64,000 nt of DNA from Hymenopellis radicata. Its lineage: Eukaryota > Basidiomycota > Agaricomycetes > Agaricales > Physalacriaceae. How positions within the stretch are numbered: position 1 is the stretch's first letter; every line of letters begins with the position of its first letter. The translations under genes were made by a program, and so were the position numbers. The stretch spans positions 56,954 through 120,953 of the forward strand of contig JADNRX010000155.1 in assembly GCA_015501595.1 (NCBI GenBank), in the 5' to 3' direction. Below the pieces are notes generated by a model. The model was not told the DNA's origin, searched no databases, and saw only the letters and a program-made list of their open reading frames with translations. Below are positions 1 to 10,660 of this stretch, in pieces.

Positions 1-138
1 CAAGCCTCTAGGCGAGTGATTAACCATCTCCTTGCAGCTCCTCGAACATCGCGACGAGCTCTACGTTCGCTGAGCCATCCTCGGACGTCCCTGACGCACT
101 CGGGCTGTGAAACTCCGCTAGAGCGCGCTGCACAATCC

Positions 139-405
139 TAAGAGAATGTAAGCACCGTGCCAGCGGTTAGAGAGTTACGACGTACCGTTTTGCGCGGACC
201 ACGCCAAACGTCCTCTCCTCGTTGGAATTGAAAGGGCGGCGAGAATACACTGGGGGGCCATGGGTCTGTAAAACTCACCAATGATGCTTTATGCTCACCC
301 GACAGGTGTTATTCCAAATTCTCGCGCAAGGAACAATTGCAAACGCACGATTTTCAACTTGAATTCTATGTCCGACGTGTCCATCAGAAACGAGATAACA
401 AGGAT
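139..405. repeat. Direct repeat copy 1 (partner at 1014-1232)
   Basis: This stretch and 1014-1232 share long, nearly identical blocks, for example 'taagagaatgt.agcaccg' and a roughly 100-bp block running from about 309 to 410. Copy 1 has extra bases relative to copy 2. The pair brackets the KDZ-type fragment at 409-1047, so it probably reflects a local duplication inside a decaying transposon. Confidence 0.75.
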
Positions 406-408
406 GAA

Positions 409-1047
409 TTATTCTACCGTCTGGAGACGCCGATACAGATTTAGAATGTCGATGGTCACACAAGTGTCCGGATATCGTGGTGTGGCGGGATAGAGTCCGC
501 TCCGCAATAACTGCTGGCGCCGATGTTCGCCGTCCGACAGACTACTCGTACAATCACAATACCGCATTTCCACCTGGTGCACTCCGTTGACGTGCATAAC
601 CGTCATTATGTGAGGCGTGGCGTCCGGAACAGGACACCTAGCTCCCTGGTGGCCGAGCTGATACACGAGGCCGATCTCGCGGAGGGAAATCGTCTGCCAT
701 GTCGCGTCGCGCCAGACCTGCAAACACGCCATAAGCAACTGAGCTCTTCATTCAACGTGTAGGCTTACCTGAATGGCATGGACCGGTGCACGCTCATGTC
801 TTTTTAAACAGCACGTTCGGCATTCTAAGAAGGCCCCACAGCTCAGACAATGAAACAGCTCTTCGCACTGCACCGCGTCTCCAGCGTCGGTCGACTGCCG
901 TTCAATCGGTACCCCTATGCACTCCGCCTTCAGAGGCGCATCACAGCATGAGCACCTCGGGTTTCGTGTCGTGTTCCTTAGCCCATGTCGTCGCATCGTC
1001 TCTTCCAGAACGCTAAGAGAATGTGAGCACCGTCCAGGCCGGTACAA
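409..1047 (-). pseudogene. KDZ-type transposase fragment (N-terminal CxC2-like cysteine cluster)
   Basis: Two reading frames join across a 51-nt GT..AG intron (718-768), exon 1047-769 to exon 717-409. The product shows a cysteine cluster of the kind at the N terminus of KDZ (Kyakuja-Dileera-Zisupton) transposases: CSCCDAPL, then FHCLSCGAFLECRTCCLKRH and HAIQVW, followed by LGLVYQLGH-type residues and a CDC motif. That order (zinc cluster, VW, LG..LQLGH, H..C.C) is the family signature as I recall it. The frame stops at 409, no catalytic domain follows in the window, and the locus lies between duplicated blocks, so this is a remnant. Start 1047 is simply the first Met; the true N terminus may lie upstream. 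Family identification is from memory of the motif pattern. Confidence 0.65.
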
Positions 1048-1232
1048 AGTTACAACGTACCATCGTTGCGCGATCTACGGGGTCCATGTGTCTATAAAAC
1101 TCACCAGCGACACTTTATGCTTACCCGACATTCCAAATTCTCGCGCAAGGAACAATTGCAAACGCACGATTTTCAACTTGAATTCTATGTCCGACGTGTC
1201 CATCAGAAACGAGATAACAAGGACCAATTATT
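1014..1232. repeat. Direct repeat copy 2 (partner at 139-405)
   Basis: Second copy of the block described at 139-405. Identity is near perfect over about 1132-1232. Confidence 0.75.
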
Positions 1233-1240
1233 CTACCGGG

Positions 1241-2260
1241 GCGCCTTAGCAGGACGGGCATAGCGGTACAAGCCCGCCTTGAGGCGTCTCCAAACCGCAT
1301 CCGTCGTCTCCAATCCCATTTTGAACTCCTGGCGAAGAGACTGATTGGTGCGGATATCGACGGCCACTGTGACGAGGTCCTCTGTGGGTATAGATCCCCA
1401 TTGCTTTGAATTTCATCTCCAGCTGCGACGCGTCGTATGCAGCCAGAAAATGACCAACATCGTCGTGAATGAAGCGTGTCTCCGCCGCTTTCACGAAATG
1501 AGGGTCTGGCTTAGCATCCAAAGAGTCGACTGGGCCACCTATGTCCCGATTTTAGGTTTCCGCCAGACAATGAAATAAGACAAGATACTCACGAAGGGCT
1601 TGGACACCATTGCCAAGCTCGTAGTCTGCGCGAATGGGGCGGCGAACGCGTACATGCTGCTCTAGGCGTCTTGAGGAGGGTCAGAGGGGATACGGAACGC
1701 CAGCATGTAACTCACTTGCGACACAAGAAAGCCGACTTAGTGGACGCCTTGGTGAACGTCAACGTCTGTTGCGTCAACTTCTTCGGGACGAATAAAGTTG
1801 CCTTGGACGTGGGCTTTCTCCCAGAGAACGAGCTAGGATGAGAGGTTTTGTGGTTAGATTGAGACGACTGCTAAGGTTGACGCGAGGGAATTTGCTGGGG
1901 GAGCGCGACGGCGTCGAACTGGGAGAAAGCGGGGGAGAAGCCATCTGCCCGAAGGATGCCCTCCAAGGCGCTATTTAAGGCAATCCGGTGAATCCGGGCC
2001 TATCTGATGCATTGGGAAGGGAGGGTGGTCAGGGCATGAACGTACTTCGGGGTGCGGATAATGCCAAAAGTTCCGGGTTGATTCGTGTCGGGGGGAGACA
2101 GAACATCTAGTAGGAAAGGAGCGACCGTTGGTGGACGCGTTGTCCACGCGTTGTGAAGATAACCCAATAAGCAGGATGGTAGTTCAGGTCAAGTCGTGAA
2201 TCCCAAAAAGGAAGGATATTGGGCCTACGCGAGCGTGGAGGGACAGCAAAATGACCGGCG
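1241..2260. other. No convincing gene
   Basis: Open frames here are short (the longest is 91 codons on the minus strand, 1246-1521) and match nothing I recognise. It may be further decayed transposon sequence continuing from 409-1232. Confidence 0.5.
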
Positions 2261-2332
2261 ACTGGGATTCGAACCCAGGTCTCCATGGGACCACCACGGC
2301 ATGCTGGACCACTGCACCACCCCAGTCGAGAA
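2261..2332 (-). repeat. tRNA-like sequence (pseudogene or SINE head)
   Basis: On the minus strand there is a good A box (TGGTGCAGTGG) and a perfect B box (GGTTCGAATCC) with a paired T arm (CTGGG/CCCAG). The acceptor stem and anticodon stem do not fold properly, so this is tRNA-derived rather than a working tRNA. Confidence 0.55.
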
Positions 2333-2444
2333 TTAATATGAATTTCATAGTGATGTTGCGGGAGTCCTGAGTCCGGGAAAGCTGTGGAAGCCAAAAAGAG
2401 AGAACGGATTATCTAAAAATGTTTCTCAACCATACAAATTGCAC

Positions 2445-2513
2445 ACACGGGGACTCGAACCCGAAGCCGGCCAACAAGTGCATCGAGCACAGTAACTACT
2501 TAGCCACTGGTGC
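2445..2513 (-). repeat. tRNA-Ser-like pseudogene
   Basis: On the minus strand an A-box-like TGGCTAAGTAGT and a B box (GGTTCGAGTCC) are about 45 nt apart. A longer variable region fits a type II (Ser/Leu) tRNA, and a possible CGA anticodon loop is visible. Only four acceptor pairs form (GCAC/GTGC), so it looks decayed. Confidence 0.5.
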
Positions 2514-3019
2514 TTGTTTTGGGTGGACAGTTGGCTGGAGTCAAGGCTCTATTGAAAGTCAGTCGATCTGATCAATCGTACGCGTTCAAACTACGCCCAT
2601 GGCCCACAGGATTTTATTCTCATTCGGTCCCAAGTCTGACCTCGTCTTCAAGGCGGCGGATAGTATTGTCTTGCGTAATGCACGCATTATCTGCCAGCTA
2701 ACCTTGGACAGAGCCGTATTAGACTCACAATACTCATAAGTGTCTAGGGAACCCAAGTACAAAAAGAAAGGTGTCTACGGTTGAAATGATAATGTGGATG
2801 TATCTAGCATCCTAATTTAAGATTATTTGTGTACTTAGAATGGTCGGAAAGGAGCGTTACATGGTATACTAGTAAAAAGTCTAGTGAATTTATGATCGAG
2901 AATGGACTTACCTTACTGCATTATGCGATCGACACGGTTGCTTCTTGACATCGACCTACCTTGACACATCGGACCGGCAATCATCCTGGCTCACGGTCAC
3001 ATCCGCTCACGAGTTGGCT
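2514..3019. other. No feature seen
   Basis: Only short open frames. The last part is presumably the 5' flank of the gene starting at 3020. Confidence 0.4.
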
Positions 3020-3740
3020 ATGGGTCGAAAGGCCGTTTATCTAAGTGCCGAGGACCGTGAATATGCGCGCAGAGAGACGAAAGCTCAATATTGGCAACGG
3101 TATGTACAGGTGAACAGTTCGCGTTTTCAGATGTTCTAACGTGTATTTCTAAGTAATCGTAAAACATTGAATGCAAGGGCGCGTCAGCGTTATCAGGCGA
3201 GGAAGGAGAGCCGTACAGTAGACGGGCGAACGAAGGCTGGAAAGGCAGGGCAGTACGAGTCAGTCGACGAATATGAGGCGTCGTGAGTCCTTGACATGCT
3301 AACCTTGGATGTTAACTCTGAGCTCGTGAAACTCTAGTCTTGATGAATCTAACCTAACCCGCAACCTTCGCCGCAAGTATCTACGACTTGAAGCCGGACT
3401 AATGGCGCATACAAACAACTCCCTCTATGATTGGGCGCACGAGCTCTGTCGAATCGCCATGCAGCATCTGGACGACCACGACGCCGGTTCCAAGGCCCTC
3501 ATAGAAGCCAGTGAAAGTCCGCGGAAGTGGTGGGATAAGGCGAAGTCTATCGAGGGGCAGGTTGAGGAGCAGGTTGGGGAAGGAACTTTGCTTGACTATA
3601 TCCGCCGACGTAATGGACGGTTCGAATATGCCGTTGAGTCTGTTGTAAACATTAACTTCCATCTGTCCTTTAATACCTTAGAGGAGGAGAGAGCTTATGG
3701 CCGGTTGTACTACTCCTCACATCATGCAGACATCCTGTAG
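3020..3740 (+). CDS. Small basic protein of unknown function
   Basis: Three exons (3020-3099, 3178-3282, 3338-3740) join through two clean GT..AG introns (78 and 55 nt) into a 195-aa frame. The first ~60 residues are strongly basic and charged (DREYARRETKAQYWQR, then RARQRYQARKESR), like the basic, helix-forming N termini of small DNA- or RNA-binding proteins of mushroom genomes. The rest (RNLRRKYLRLEAG, DWAHELC, WWDKAKSIEGQVEEQ) looks helical. No signal peptide or membrane segment. I chose the Met at 3020 because the basic block starts there; an in-frame Met at 2945 would add 25 residues. I do not recognise a named domain and assign no function. Confidence 0.6.
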
Positions 3741-3820
3741 GCGTAATCACAAATATACGAGCTGAAAGTGGGCATAGATTGTGTGAAGTGGTTACTCTAG
3801 TATACATATAAGATCTGCGA

Positions 3821-4788
3821 CTACTTAGAGGGGGTTAACAGCATAATACGACGGTCAGCACACGCAGCGACGTATTCCTTCAGAGCCTCCTCGTAGCTAG
3901 TATAACTGCGATGCGTGCTGCCAGGAATACCGACATGGTGGAAGGCAGCTTCGATGCTGATAAAAGCAACTATAATTATCGAAATGAGCGAACGAAGAGC
4001 CGAAGACTTACTAATTGTTGTAGAGTCCTGGTCGAGTCCCGGCGAAGATGGCATACCAGGCATTACGGCGCACGCCGGCGCTAAGCGGTGTCTGGGCAGA
4101 CCAGACATCAGGAACTGGGGCCTGCACGCGTCGGGAGCTGTAGATGGTTCGGGGCCCTGATGTCGGGTGAACTAATCCATGCTTCGACGCGTAGTCATAC
4201 GCCGCATCTGCCATGGTTCGGGTGCGATAGCCTTGATAGATAGAGCCAGTTTGGTGCAAGATCTGTGCCTCACAGGCATCCCTGAAATCTGATTAGACTT
4301 GTCCACGAGTAGGAGGAAGAGGGAAACTACCAAGTGGCGTACACGCCAGGGATCGTACCCACAAAAACGACATATGCTCCTGCACGCTTTTTGGTGGGAC
4401 GTTTCTTGGGGGAGACACGGCTGACATGGGCGTTCGATTGTTGCTGCGAGTATCCAGCATCCGACCTAGCGCATGTTCAACGCAAAATCAAATAAGATCA
4501 GACAGTAACTAACCAATGAGAGGTAATCCGCGTGGTACCACCTTGATTCACCGCATACAGCCTGGAAGGGGAAGACACAGCTAGTCCCGCGAATGCGGCT
4601 GCAAGGGTATCTTCTGCAAGGTCGTCTTTCGCAGCGTCCTGTTTGGTGGTGATAGCAGGAGGCAGGCTAGGTTGATGGGGCTTGTTGGAGGTGCGGAGGG
4701 AAGACGGGCGTTCATCTTCAGAGTCGGTCAACAGCCAGATCACATCATCCTCACTATGAGGCGGGGGATCGGATGTCCGCATCGACAT
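3821..4788 (-). CDS. Protein with two tandem RNase H1 N-terminal (viroplasmin-like) domains
   Basis: Four exons (4788-4514, 4420-4331, 4281-4012, 3956-3821) join through introns of 93, 49 and 55 nt into a 256-aa frame that stays open at every junction. The first ~90 residues are acidic and low complexity (DVIWLLTDSEDERPSS). Two copies of the RNase H1 N-terminal fold follow. Copy one has AYVVFVGTIPGVYATW then IYQGYRTRTMADAAYDYA; copy two has AWYAIFAGTRPGLYNN then GSTHRSYTSYEEALKEY. The hallmark is the aromatic-V/A-G-x-x-PG(V/I/L)Y start and the later aromatic/EA pattern. In RNase H1 this domain binds RNA:DNA hybrids; here no RNase H catalytic domain follows. Nucleic-acid binding is inferred from the fold only. 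A second, less clear gene of the same type lies just upstream on the same strand. Confidence 0.75.
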
Positions 4789-4932
4789 GGTAGCTACAGT
4801 GGGAGTGCGTACGATAAGAACTTGGCATTTATGGGACTACACGTGGGACATGTGATACGAAAGACCAATCGGGGATAGTCAACACCGGCTCAGATATTTC
4901 CCTAGACTATAACGCAGGTTCCACAGACAAGG

Positions 4933-5576
4933 CTAGGGAAGGCATGAGTATTGGAAAAAGACGTCTGATGGAGAAATGGGGTCATACCGGTCGCGGCGAG
5001 ACTTCCGCCACTTGCCGATATTGACTTTGCCGGCAGCAAGGTCCTCGTTGAAATATTGGAGGGCGCAGAATGACTGTGTCGCTTCTTCTTGAAGCCTCCC
5101 GAAACGCCGTTCGTGAACTCAGCGGCTAGAGATCTAAAAGAAATAAGGTAGAATTAGCAGAGACGAGTAAGAGAGAAACTGGAGGACTGACGCATCAGTG
5201 ACGATGCCAACTTTGACGCCGACAGTAATACAGTAGAAGAACGTCTTGCTACCATCAGGCGCAGCGGGTAGGTAGGCAGGCTTGAGGGGGCCACGCGGCA
5301 CGGAGGAGAACAGCACGCCTGACCGGAGAGGATACTGGTCATCAACATAATCATGCGCGGGAATGAGTGGGTCGTAGACGCATTGCGGAGGGAACCACGA
5401 TGGAGGCGTTGAGACGACGGGATACGGAGGCGGAGACGACATGCCGTCTAAGAGGTGGGCAATTAGAAGCGATGCTGGGATGGACGAGTGTACGCACGAC
5501 TGTCAGGGGAGGTGACCTCGGCTGGGGATGCTTTGGCATCGCCAGCAGGGGACGTGTCTTGGACTGAGACGGACAT
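4933..5576 (-). CDS. Probable RNase H1-N-like protein, model uncertain or frameshifted
   Basis: An N-terminal exon from the Met at 5576 (MSVSVQDTSPAGD) and a proline-rich exon (about 5442-5200; PPPYPVVSTPPSWFPP) lead into KTFFYCITVGVKVGIVTDA, which resembles the start of an RNase H1 N-terminal (viroplasmin-like) domain as in the neighbour at 3821-4788. Downstream a 'TNGVSGGF' stretch in one frame and 'EEATQSFCALQYFNEDL' in another both resemble the remainder of that domain. So either an unusual splice or a 1-nt frameshift in the AAG-rich run near 5083-5090 separates them. The end at 4933 is the stop of the latter frame. Exon boundaries are not settled; a broken gene is possible. Confidence 0.4.
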
Positions 5577-5756
5577 GAGCGCTGATGAGAGAGAAAGAGA
5601 TGGGGAATCCGGGTAACGAGTCTGCTGAGTTAGATAAGGTGAGGGAGGAAATTGAAATGGAGTGCATGGCAGATGGCACGTTGCTCTTTCTAGAATAATT
5701 CGCCCGTGTCCTGCCAAGTTCCTCTCGCCACTTAGTCTGGGAACCAATCCGACACG

Positions 5757-8402
5757 ATGGCGCGCACGACAGCGCCGCACATTGGCGGGAAGAAAAAGTA
5801 CGTGAAGAAGGCCAAGAGCGAGCGAGGGAATCGTAAAGGCTGGATGGAAGGCATGAGGGCTAAGTTATTTGTGCCCTTGGTCCCACGCTTCGCAGACACC
5901 GTCGACACTGGTTGGCAGGCGGCGGACGAGTACATGAAGGTCCTCCAAAATCTGTATCACTTCCACTTTCCCTACCCCATGAAGGATAGCGAGGAGCCGG
6001 CCGAACTGAAGGAATACGATCCCCTCAAAGTCGTACCTGACGACGACTCGGGATTGACAGACGATGAGCTGAGGATGAAACGCGCGCACATTACCAGGAT
6101 TAACACCGTGTGTATATCACTGATACTTATGAATATGGACTGAATGCGACGTGCTCCCGACAGGTGTTGCGGCGATGGCTTGTTTATCACGCGAGGAGAT
6201 TCCGCAAGCGCTTCAGAAAGCTCACGCGTCGCGACGCCACAGACACCTACGAAATTTTGATGGCACGGTTGTCAGGCGTGACGAAGCCGCCGAAGCAGGC
6301 TCATGCCTCGCATATCTTTCGGCGGGAGACGGAAGAGCAAATCAAAAAGGCCATCGCAGAGAAATGGGAGAAGGTCACAGTCAAGAAGAGCAAGCTCCCG
6401 GACGTGGCGTTCAGAAACAAGGTTACGGACGCAATGTTGAAGGCGCTCCCGAAGGAGGAGCAGAAGAGATACGAGACCATCGCGAAGGCGGAGGGGGACC
6501 GGAAGAAGGAGGAATATCAAGCGCTGTTAACAGCGCCGCCCTCGCGAGCACCAGAGGATCGCGCAGCGTACGTATTGTTGATTTCATGGTGGAGGAAAAT
6601 ACACTAACGAATTTTGTAGCGCGGTGGGCAATTTGGAGAATTTTATTGGTGACATCAATCGAGGGTGCGAGGAGAGGACATTCATGCGCCTGTTCACGCT
6701 GGCGGGAGGACCAACGAACGAGTCAAACGGCGAGATTAGCACTAAGAGGTAGGTTCACATGTAACGGCGGATATCCCGATACTAATGCCTGATTAGTTAC
6801 AGCACGAGCAAGAATATCGCGCCCGTACCGTTGTCGTTTCAAGAATGGCTGGGCCCCACAGAGCTGGCAAAACTGCTTGGTTTGTGGTCCAAGTACCTCG
6901 CGACTTGTTACACCCCGGAGGACCGCCAAAGCGTCATTATACCAGACGCTGCTCGCGGGCCCCTTGTCGCTACCCAACCTATAAATGGACAAACCGTGGT
7001 TGAAGGAGCGTCGGGTGCAGCGCTACAACCTATAAATGGACAAACCGTGGTTGAAGGAGCGTCGGGTGCAGCGCTACAGGTTGCCGTGTGGGATGCCGGC
7101 CCGGAGTTCAATGTGGACGCGAGCACGCTGATGCCGATGGGCGGCGAAGAGGTGACGTCGGTGGGCGGGAAGATCGTGACAAAGGCGGTGCTAGCAAAGC
7201 TTTTGAGCTTGGAGGATTCCGACGGCGATTCATCGGAAAGCGACTCGGGCGATGAGTCCGAGTCAGATGCATCGGACGGGGAGTTGTACATCCCGCAGGA
7301 TAACGACGTAATCGACAACGGGAAGAAGAAAAAAAGAAAGCGAGCAGCGTCGGTAACGGAGGGCACGGGCGCAGGCTGGATGTATTACGATGAGAATGGA
7401 ATTAGGCTGAGCGAGGAGGAGATTGAAAGGAATGAAGCCGTCGTGCATCAGCAGTTGAGGAAGGCGGGGTTCGAGATGCTGTACGAGACGGGGATGATGA
7501 ATGAGAACACCGGTGAGGAGGACTTCGTGGCAGCGGCGAGAAAAGCCATTGCCGATGGCCGTCTACAAGATCCTGCATTGGCGCCATCAAAGACGCGCGC
7601 TAAAAGGCCAAGGGTGGCTAAAGCGAAGGAGAGCGGGGAAGGGGAAGGTAGCGCGCGAAGACGCAAGAACGCGGGTCGGAATGCCAATGGGGTCGCTACC
7701 GAGAGTACGACAGGAGCGACATCGACGGCTACCAAGGACACACCGCCCGCCACGCTACCACCAGTGAAAGCAACAATTATTGCACCAATCGTGGCGCCGA
7801 TCGTTGAGAGTTCGGAAGAGGATGATAAGCGCGTATGTTCAGAACTGTTGAAAGATGCCCCGAGTTGGCTGGAGGAGGCGGTGGACGAGTTTATGGGTGC
7901 AGAGGGCGGAGATGCTCTTTTGTCGCTGATGCGGCTGTTGTTGGAAATCGAACGTCAGCATGGGTGGATTAGCGTGGACGAGGGTAAGAAATTCAACTTG
8001 CCTGGAGCTCGCATGCGTCCGCATTTGCTGACGTCCTGGATCTCCAACGGACGCACGCGCCAGAGAAAGAGAATTGTGGTTGATGAGAAGACTGGGCCGG
8101 CTTTCGTGGCAGCCTGGAAGCCTTGGTGGTCATATTTGCAAGAGTCGTGGCGGGTACGTGGGGAGGATGGAGAATGGAAACGAGACGCGTATGGAGACGA
8201 GTGGAAAAAGATGGGTGTTCCGGGTCAGAATGGCATGTTGAGCGTGGTTGCAGTTCTGTCGTGGTGGAAGTCGTTTATCGAGAGTCAAGGGAGTGTCCTG
8301 GGTGCAGAGGCCGTTGGAGAAAAGGAGTGGGTGGGCGCAAGGAACGACGTTGAGTGGGTGCTAAAGGGCCTACTCAGTCATGTGGGAAAAAAGAAGCTGT
8401 AA
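5757..8402 (+). CDS. Large acidic protein of an Agaricomycete family of unknown function
   Basis: Four exons (5757-6107, 6164-6567, 6620-6748, 6797-8402), introns of 56, 52 and 48 nt, give an 829-aa frame open across all junctions. The N terminus is basic (GGKKKYVKKAKSERG). A lysine-rich helical middle follows (RRETEEQIKKAIAEKWEK, LPKEEQKRYETIAK), then a segment typical of a protein family repeated in mushroom genomes (NFIGDINRGCEERTF, LFTLAGGP). The C-terminal half holds an acidic serine tract (SDGDSSESDSGDESESD), a likely nuclear-localisation signal (KKKKRKR) and a tryptophan-rich tail (WWSYLQESW, VVAVLSWWKSF). A 17-residue in-frame repeat lies at 6975-7076. No enzyme domain was recognised; nuclear location is inferred from the basic motif. 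Confidence 0.65.
6975..7076 (+). repeat. Two perfect 51-bp in-frame tandem copies
   Basis: Units 6975-7025 and 7026-7076 are identical and encode the same 17 residues twice (QPINGQTVVEGASGAAL). The period is a multiple of three, so the frame of the surrounding gene is preserved. Confidence 0.95.
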
Positions 8403-9066
8403 GTGATGGACGTACGTATTTTAGAATGCCGTCGAAGGTTCGCCGTACGTAGAAGTCGTGAGGGGGAGGTGTTTGTTTAGCGAGTTTGAATCCATCGTGG
8501 CGATCGAGTGTGGCGCGTATTGTGGTCTGAATGACGGTGAATGAATGGCACAGCCACGGATGCTGAATCTGTTGAAGTGCGCATTCACATGCTAATGTCA
8601 CGGTCAGGGGTCAATCCAAATGTGGTTCCTATGAGATTTTAGTGCAGGTCAGGTGCAGGTTAATGGGATGGTAGGGTAGAATATGGCGTGTAAACCGAAA
8701 GCAAGATTAATTGCGGAAGCCATACAACGGCGCATCGGTACGCGCAAGGACGGGAGGGTGACCCGGAATGTGCCGTGCCGAATATGCTGCCGAGCGTCCC
8801 AATGAGAGAGGTGCCGAGAGGATGCCGGATAATGATGGGTGAGATATGCCGTTAGATGCCGATGTCCCATTGTGGATACGATGCCGCACTGGTGCCGTGA
8901 TGGGGGCGCACCCTGCGGGCGGGAGGAATGACAATTAATATCCCCAGATGGGACCATGCGGGATGGAGGCTATAGTGCCTGAGGAGAGGCGGCGGGCTGC
9001 GCTGACTCATCCACCCGCGTGGCTGTGTTATTCTAGCAAGTGCAAGGGAATTGTATTATGGTTAGC
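8403..9066. other. Intergenic; short 'GATGCCG' motif cluster and a 16-bp direct repeat
   Basis: Between about 8770 and 8900 the motif (A/G)(A/T/G)TGCCG recurs many times at irregular spacing. The 16-mer 'ctagcaagtgcaaggg' occurs at about 9033 and again at about 9068. No gene seen. Confidence 0.5.
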
Positions 9067-10168
9067 CTAGCAAGTGCAAGGGTTTTTAGGCTTTTCTCTA
9101 CAGCTATGGCTCGGGAGACAACATGTGCCGCATCGGACGTACAAAAAGTCGACCATGAGCATTGCCGCGACGGCTTTCGGCGGTAACAAAGCTGGATATT
9201 TCATGGACTTGGCCCACTTGACTAGAGTTTGGATCGCTTGATAGTCTTCGACTCCAGGCTCGATAATAGGAAAAGGAAAGGGTCCCTCAGTCTTGGGAAC
9301 AGCGACGAGGAAACGCGTTCCGTCTTGAGGATCTTTGTAGCAGATGTTCAGATCCAATTTCTCAATACCGTCGCTGTAGATTGAACTGGAGTTCTGGAAC
9401 TTGAACCCCTTGGTACAGACTCAGCCATCGAGCACTGCCAATATTTAGCTGGATCACGCGCACCTGTTTGAGCGAATTGCCTGCGTTCGGAAGGACTGTC
9501 TGGAGTGCGTTGGAGTTGTAAAACATCGTTGCTGGGATCCCGCTGATATCTGACCCTACCGCGGCTTGAACGGATGAAGTTTGACTTGTAGCGATATTCA
9601 TGGAACGGTTGAGAAGGATATGAGATATCCATTGCTCGACGGCAGAGGTAATTTGGGGAAGACCCTTCTTGGACGTGGGGTCGACAAAGTCGCGAGCTGT
9701 TTGAGGTAGTCAACTCCAGGTCGACGTCAAATTTGAAGCATGGACATACTGAATCTGCTTTGGTACCACATGATGACCGACTGTCGAACGATGGGTTCGA
9801 GATCTTCGGCACGACCCTAAGACATTGTCACCATCAATCGCGTGCAACACAGATAAAGAAACGTCTTACCAGCTTGGAGAATGGCGAGTAAGGTTCACCG
9901 AAGAGTGTGTCGTGAAGGACGTTACTGGGATCGGCCTTGGAACCAGCGATCTTCGTTGACCCCAATGAAGCGATGAAGTCGCTGATATTCGATTGGTCGT
10001 ACCAGTGCGTCCAGGGGAGCTCGAGTTCCTACGAAACAACGATATCTGAGGCTAAGATCATTGCATACGCATAATCCATTACCTTCATTATCATGGCTCC
10101 TCCAATATGTCTTCCAATTTACGATGTCAGTTTTGTCAGAGGACGTTAAAACCACGATCCGTACCCAT

Positions 10169-10176
10169 CGAAGGGG
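10169..10176. repeat. Target-site duplication, left (CGAAGGGG)
   Basis: Perfect 8-bp match to 13559-13566, flanking the inverted-repeat element. Confidence 0.85.
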
Positions 10177-10229
10177 GAGATTGTCTGGATATTAGACAAC
10201 GCCGGTCAGGCACGCCGTTCAAGCGACTG

Positions 10230-10660
10230 CTGACTAATTTACGCTCAAATCCTGACCAGTTTGCGCTCAAATCCTGACTAATTTGCGCGCAAATCCTGGC
10301 CAAGATACGCGCAAATCCTGGTGAGTATGCGCGTAAATCCTGATGAGTATGCGGGCAAATCCTGACCAAGATGCGCTCAAATCCTAGCGAGTTTGCGCGT
10401 AAATCCTAACCAATTTGCGCGCAAATCCTCACCAAGATGCCCTCAAATCCTAGCGAGTTTGCGCGTAAATCCTAACCAATTTGCGCGCAAATCCTCACCA
10501 AGATGCCCTCAAATCCTGGCGAGTTTGCGCGTAAATCCTAACCAATTTGCGCGCAAATCCTCACCAAGATGCCCTCAAATCCTGGCGAGTTTGCGCGTAA
10601 ATCGTGACGAGTATACGCGCAAATCACGGTGAGTATACGCGCAAATCCTGAGATCCGGCG
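10230..10660 (+). repeat. Left subterminal repeat array, including a 66-bp higher-order repeat x3
   Basis: About 19 copies of a short motif, consensus TTGCGC(G)CAAATCCT followed by (G)ACCA or GCGAG. Between about 10385 and 10587 the motifs are organised into three near-identical 66-bp units (three short motifs each). Confidence 0.9.

Noticed and set aside
5757..8402. Transposase identity for this acidic protein
   Set aside because: No catalytic motif, terminal repeats or target duplication are visible around it, and its introns and low-complexity acidic tract look like a host-type gene.
8649..8957. 102-codon minus-strand frame
   Set aside because: Composition driven by the TGCCG motif cluster; no domain, no splice partners.
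10393..10632. Frame with a 22-residue repeat (MRVNPNQFARKSSPRC...)
   Set aside because: It is a translation of the subterminal 66-bp DNA repeat; the repeat spacing, not coding, explains it.
10230..10660. CRISPR array
   Set aside because: The repeats are short, degenerate, directly abutting, mirrored at the other transposon end, and in a eukaryotic genome; there are no spacers.
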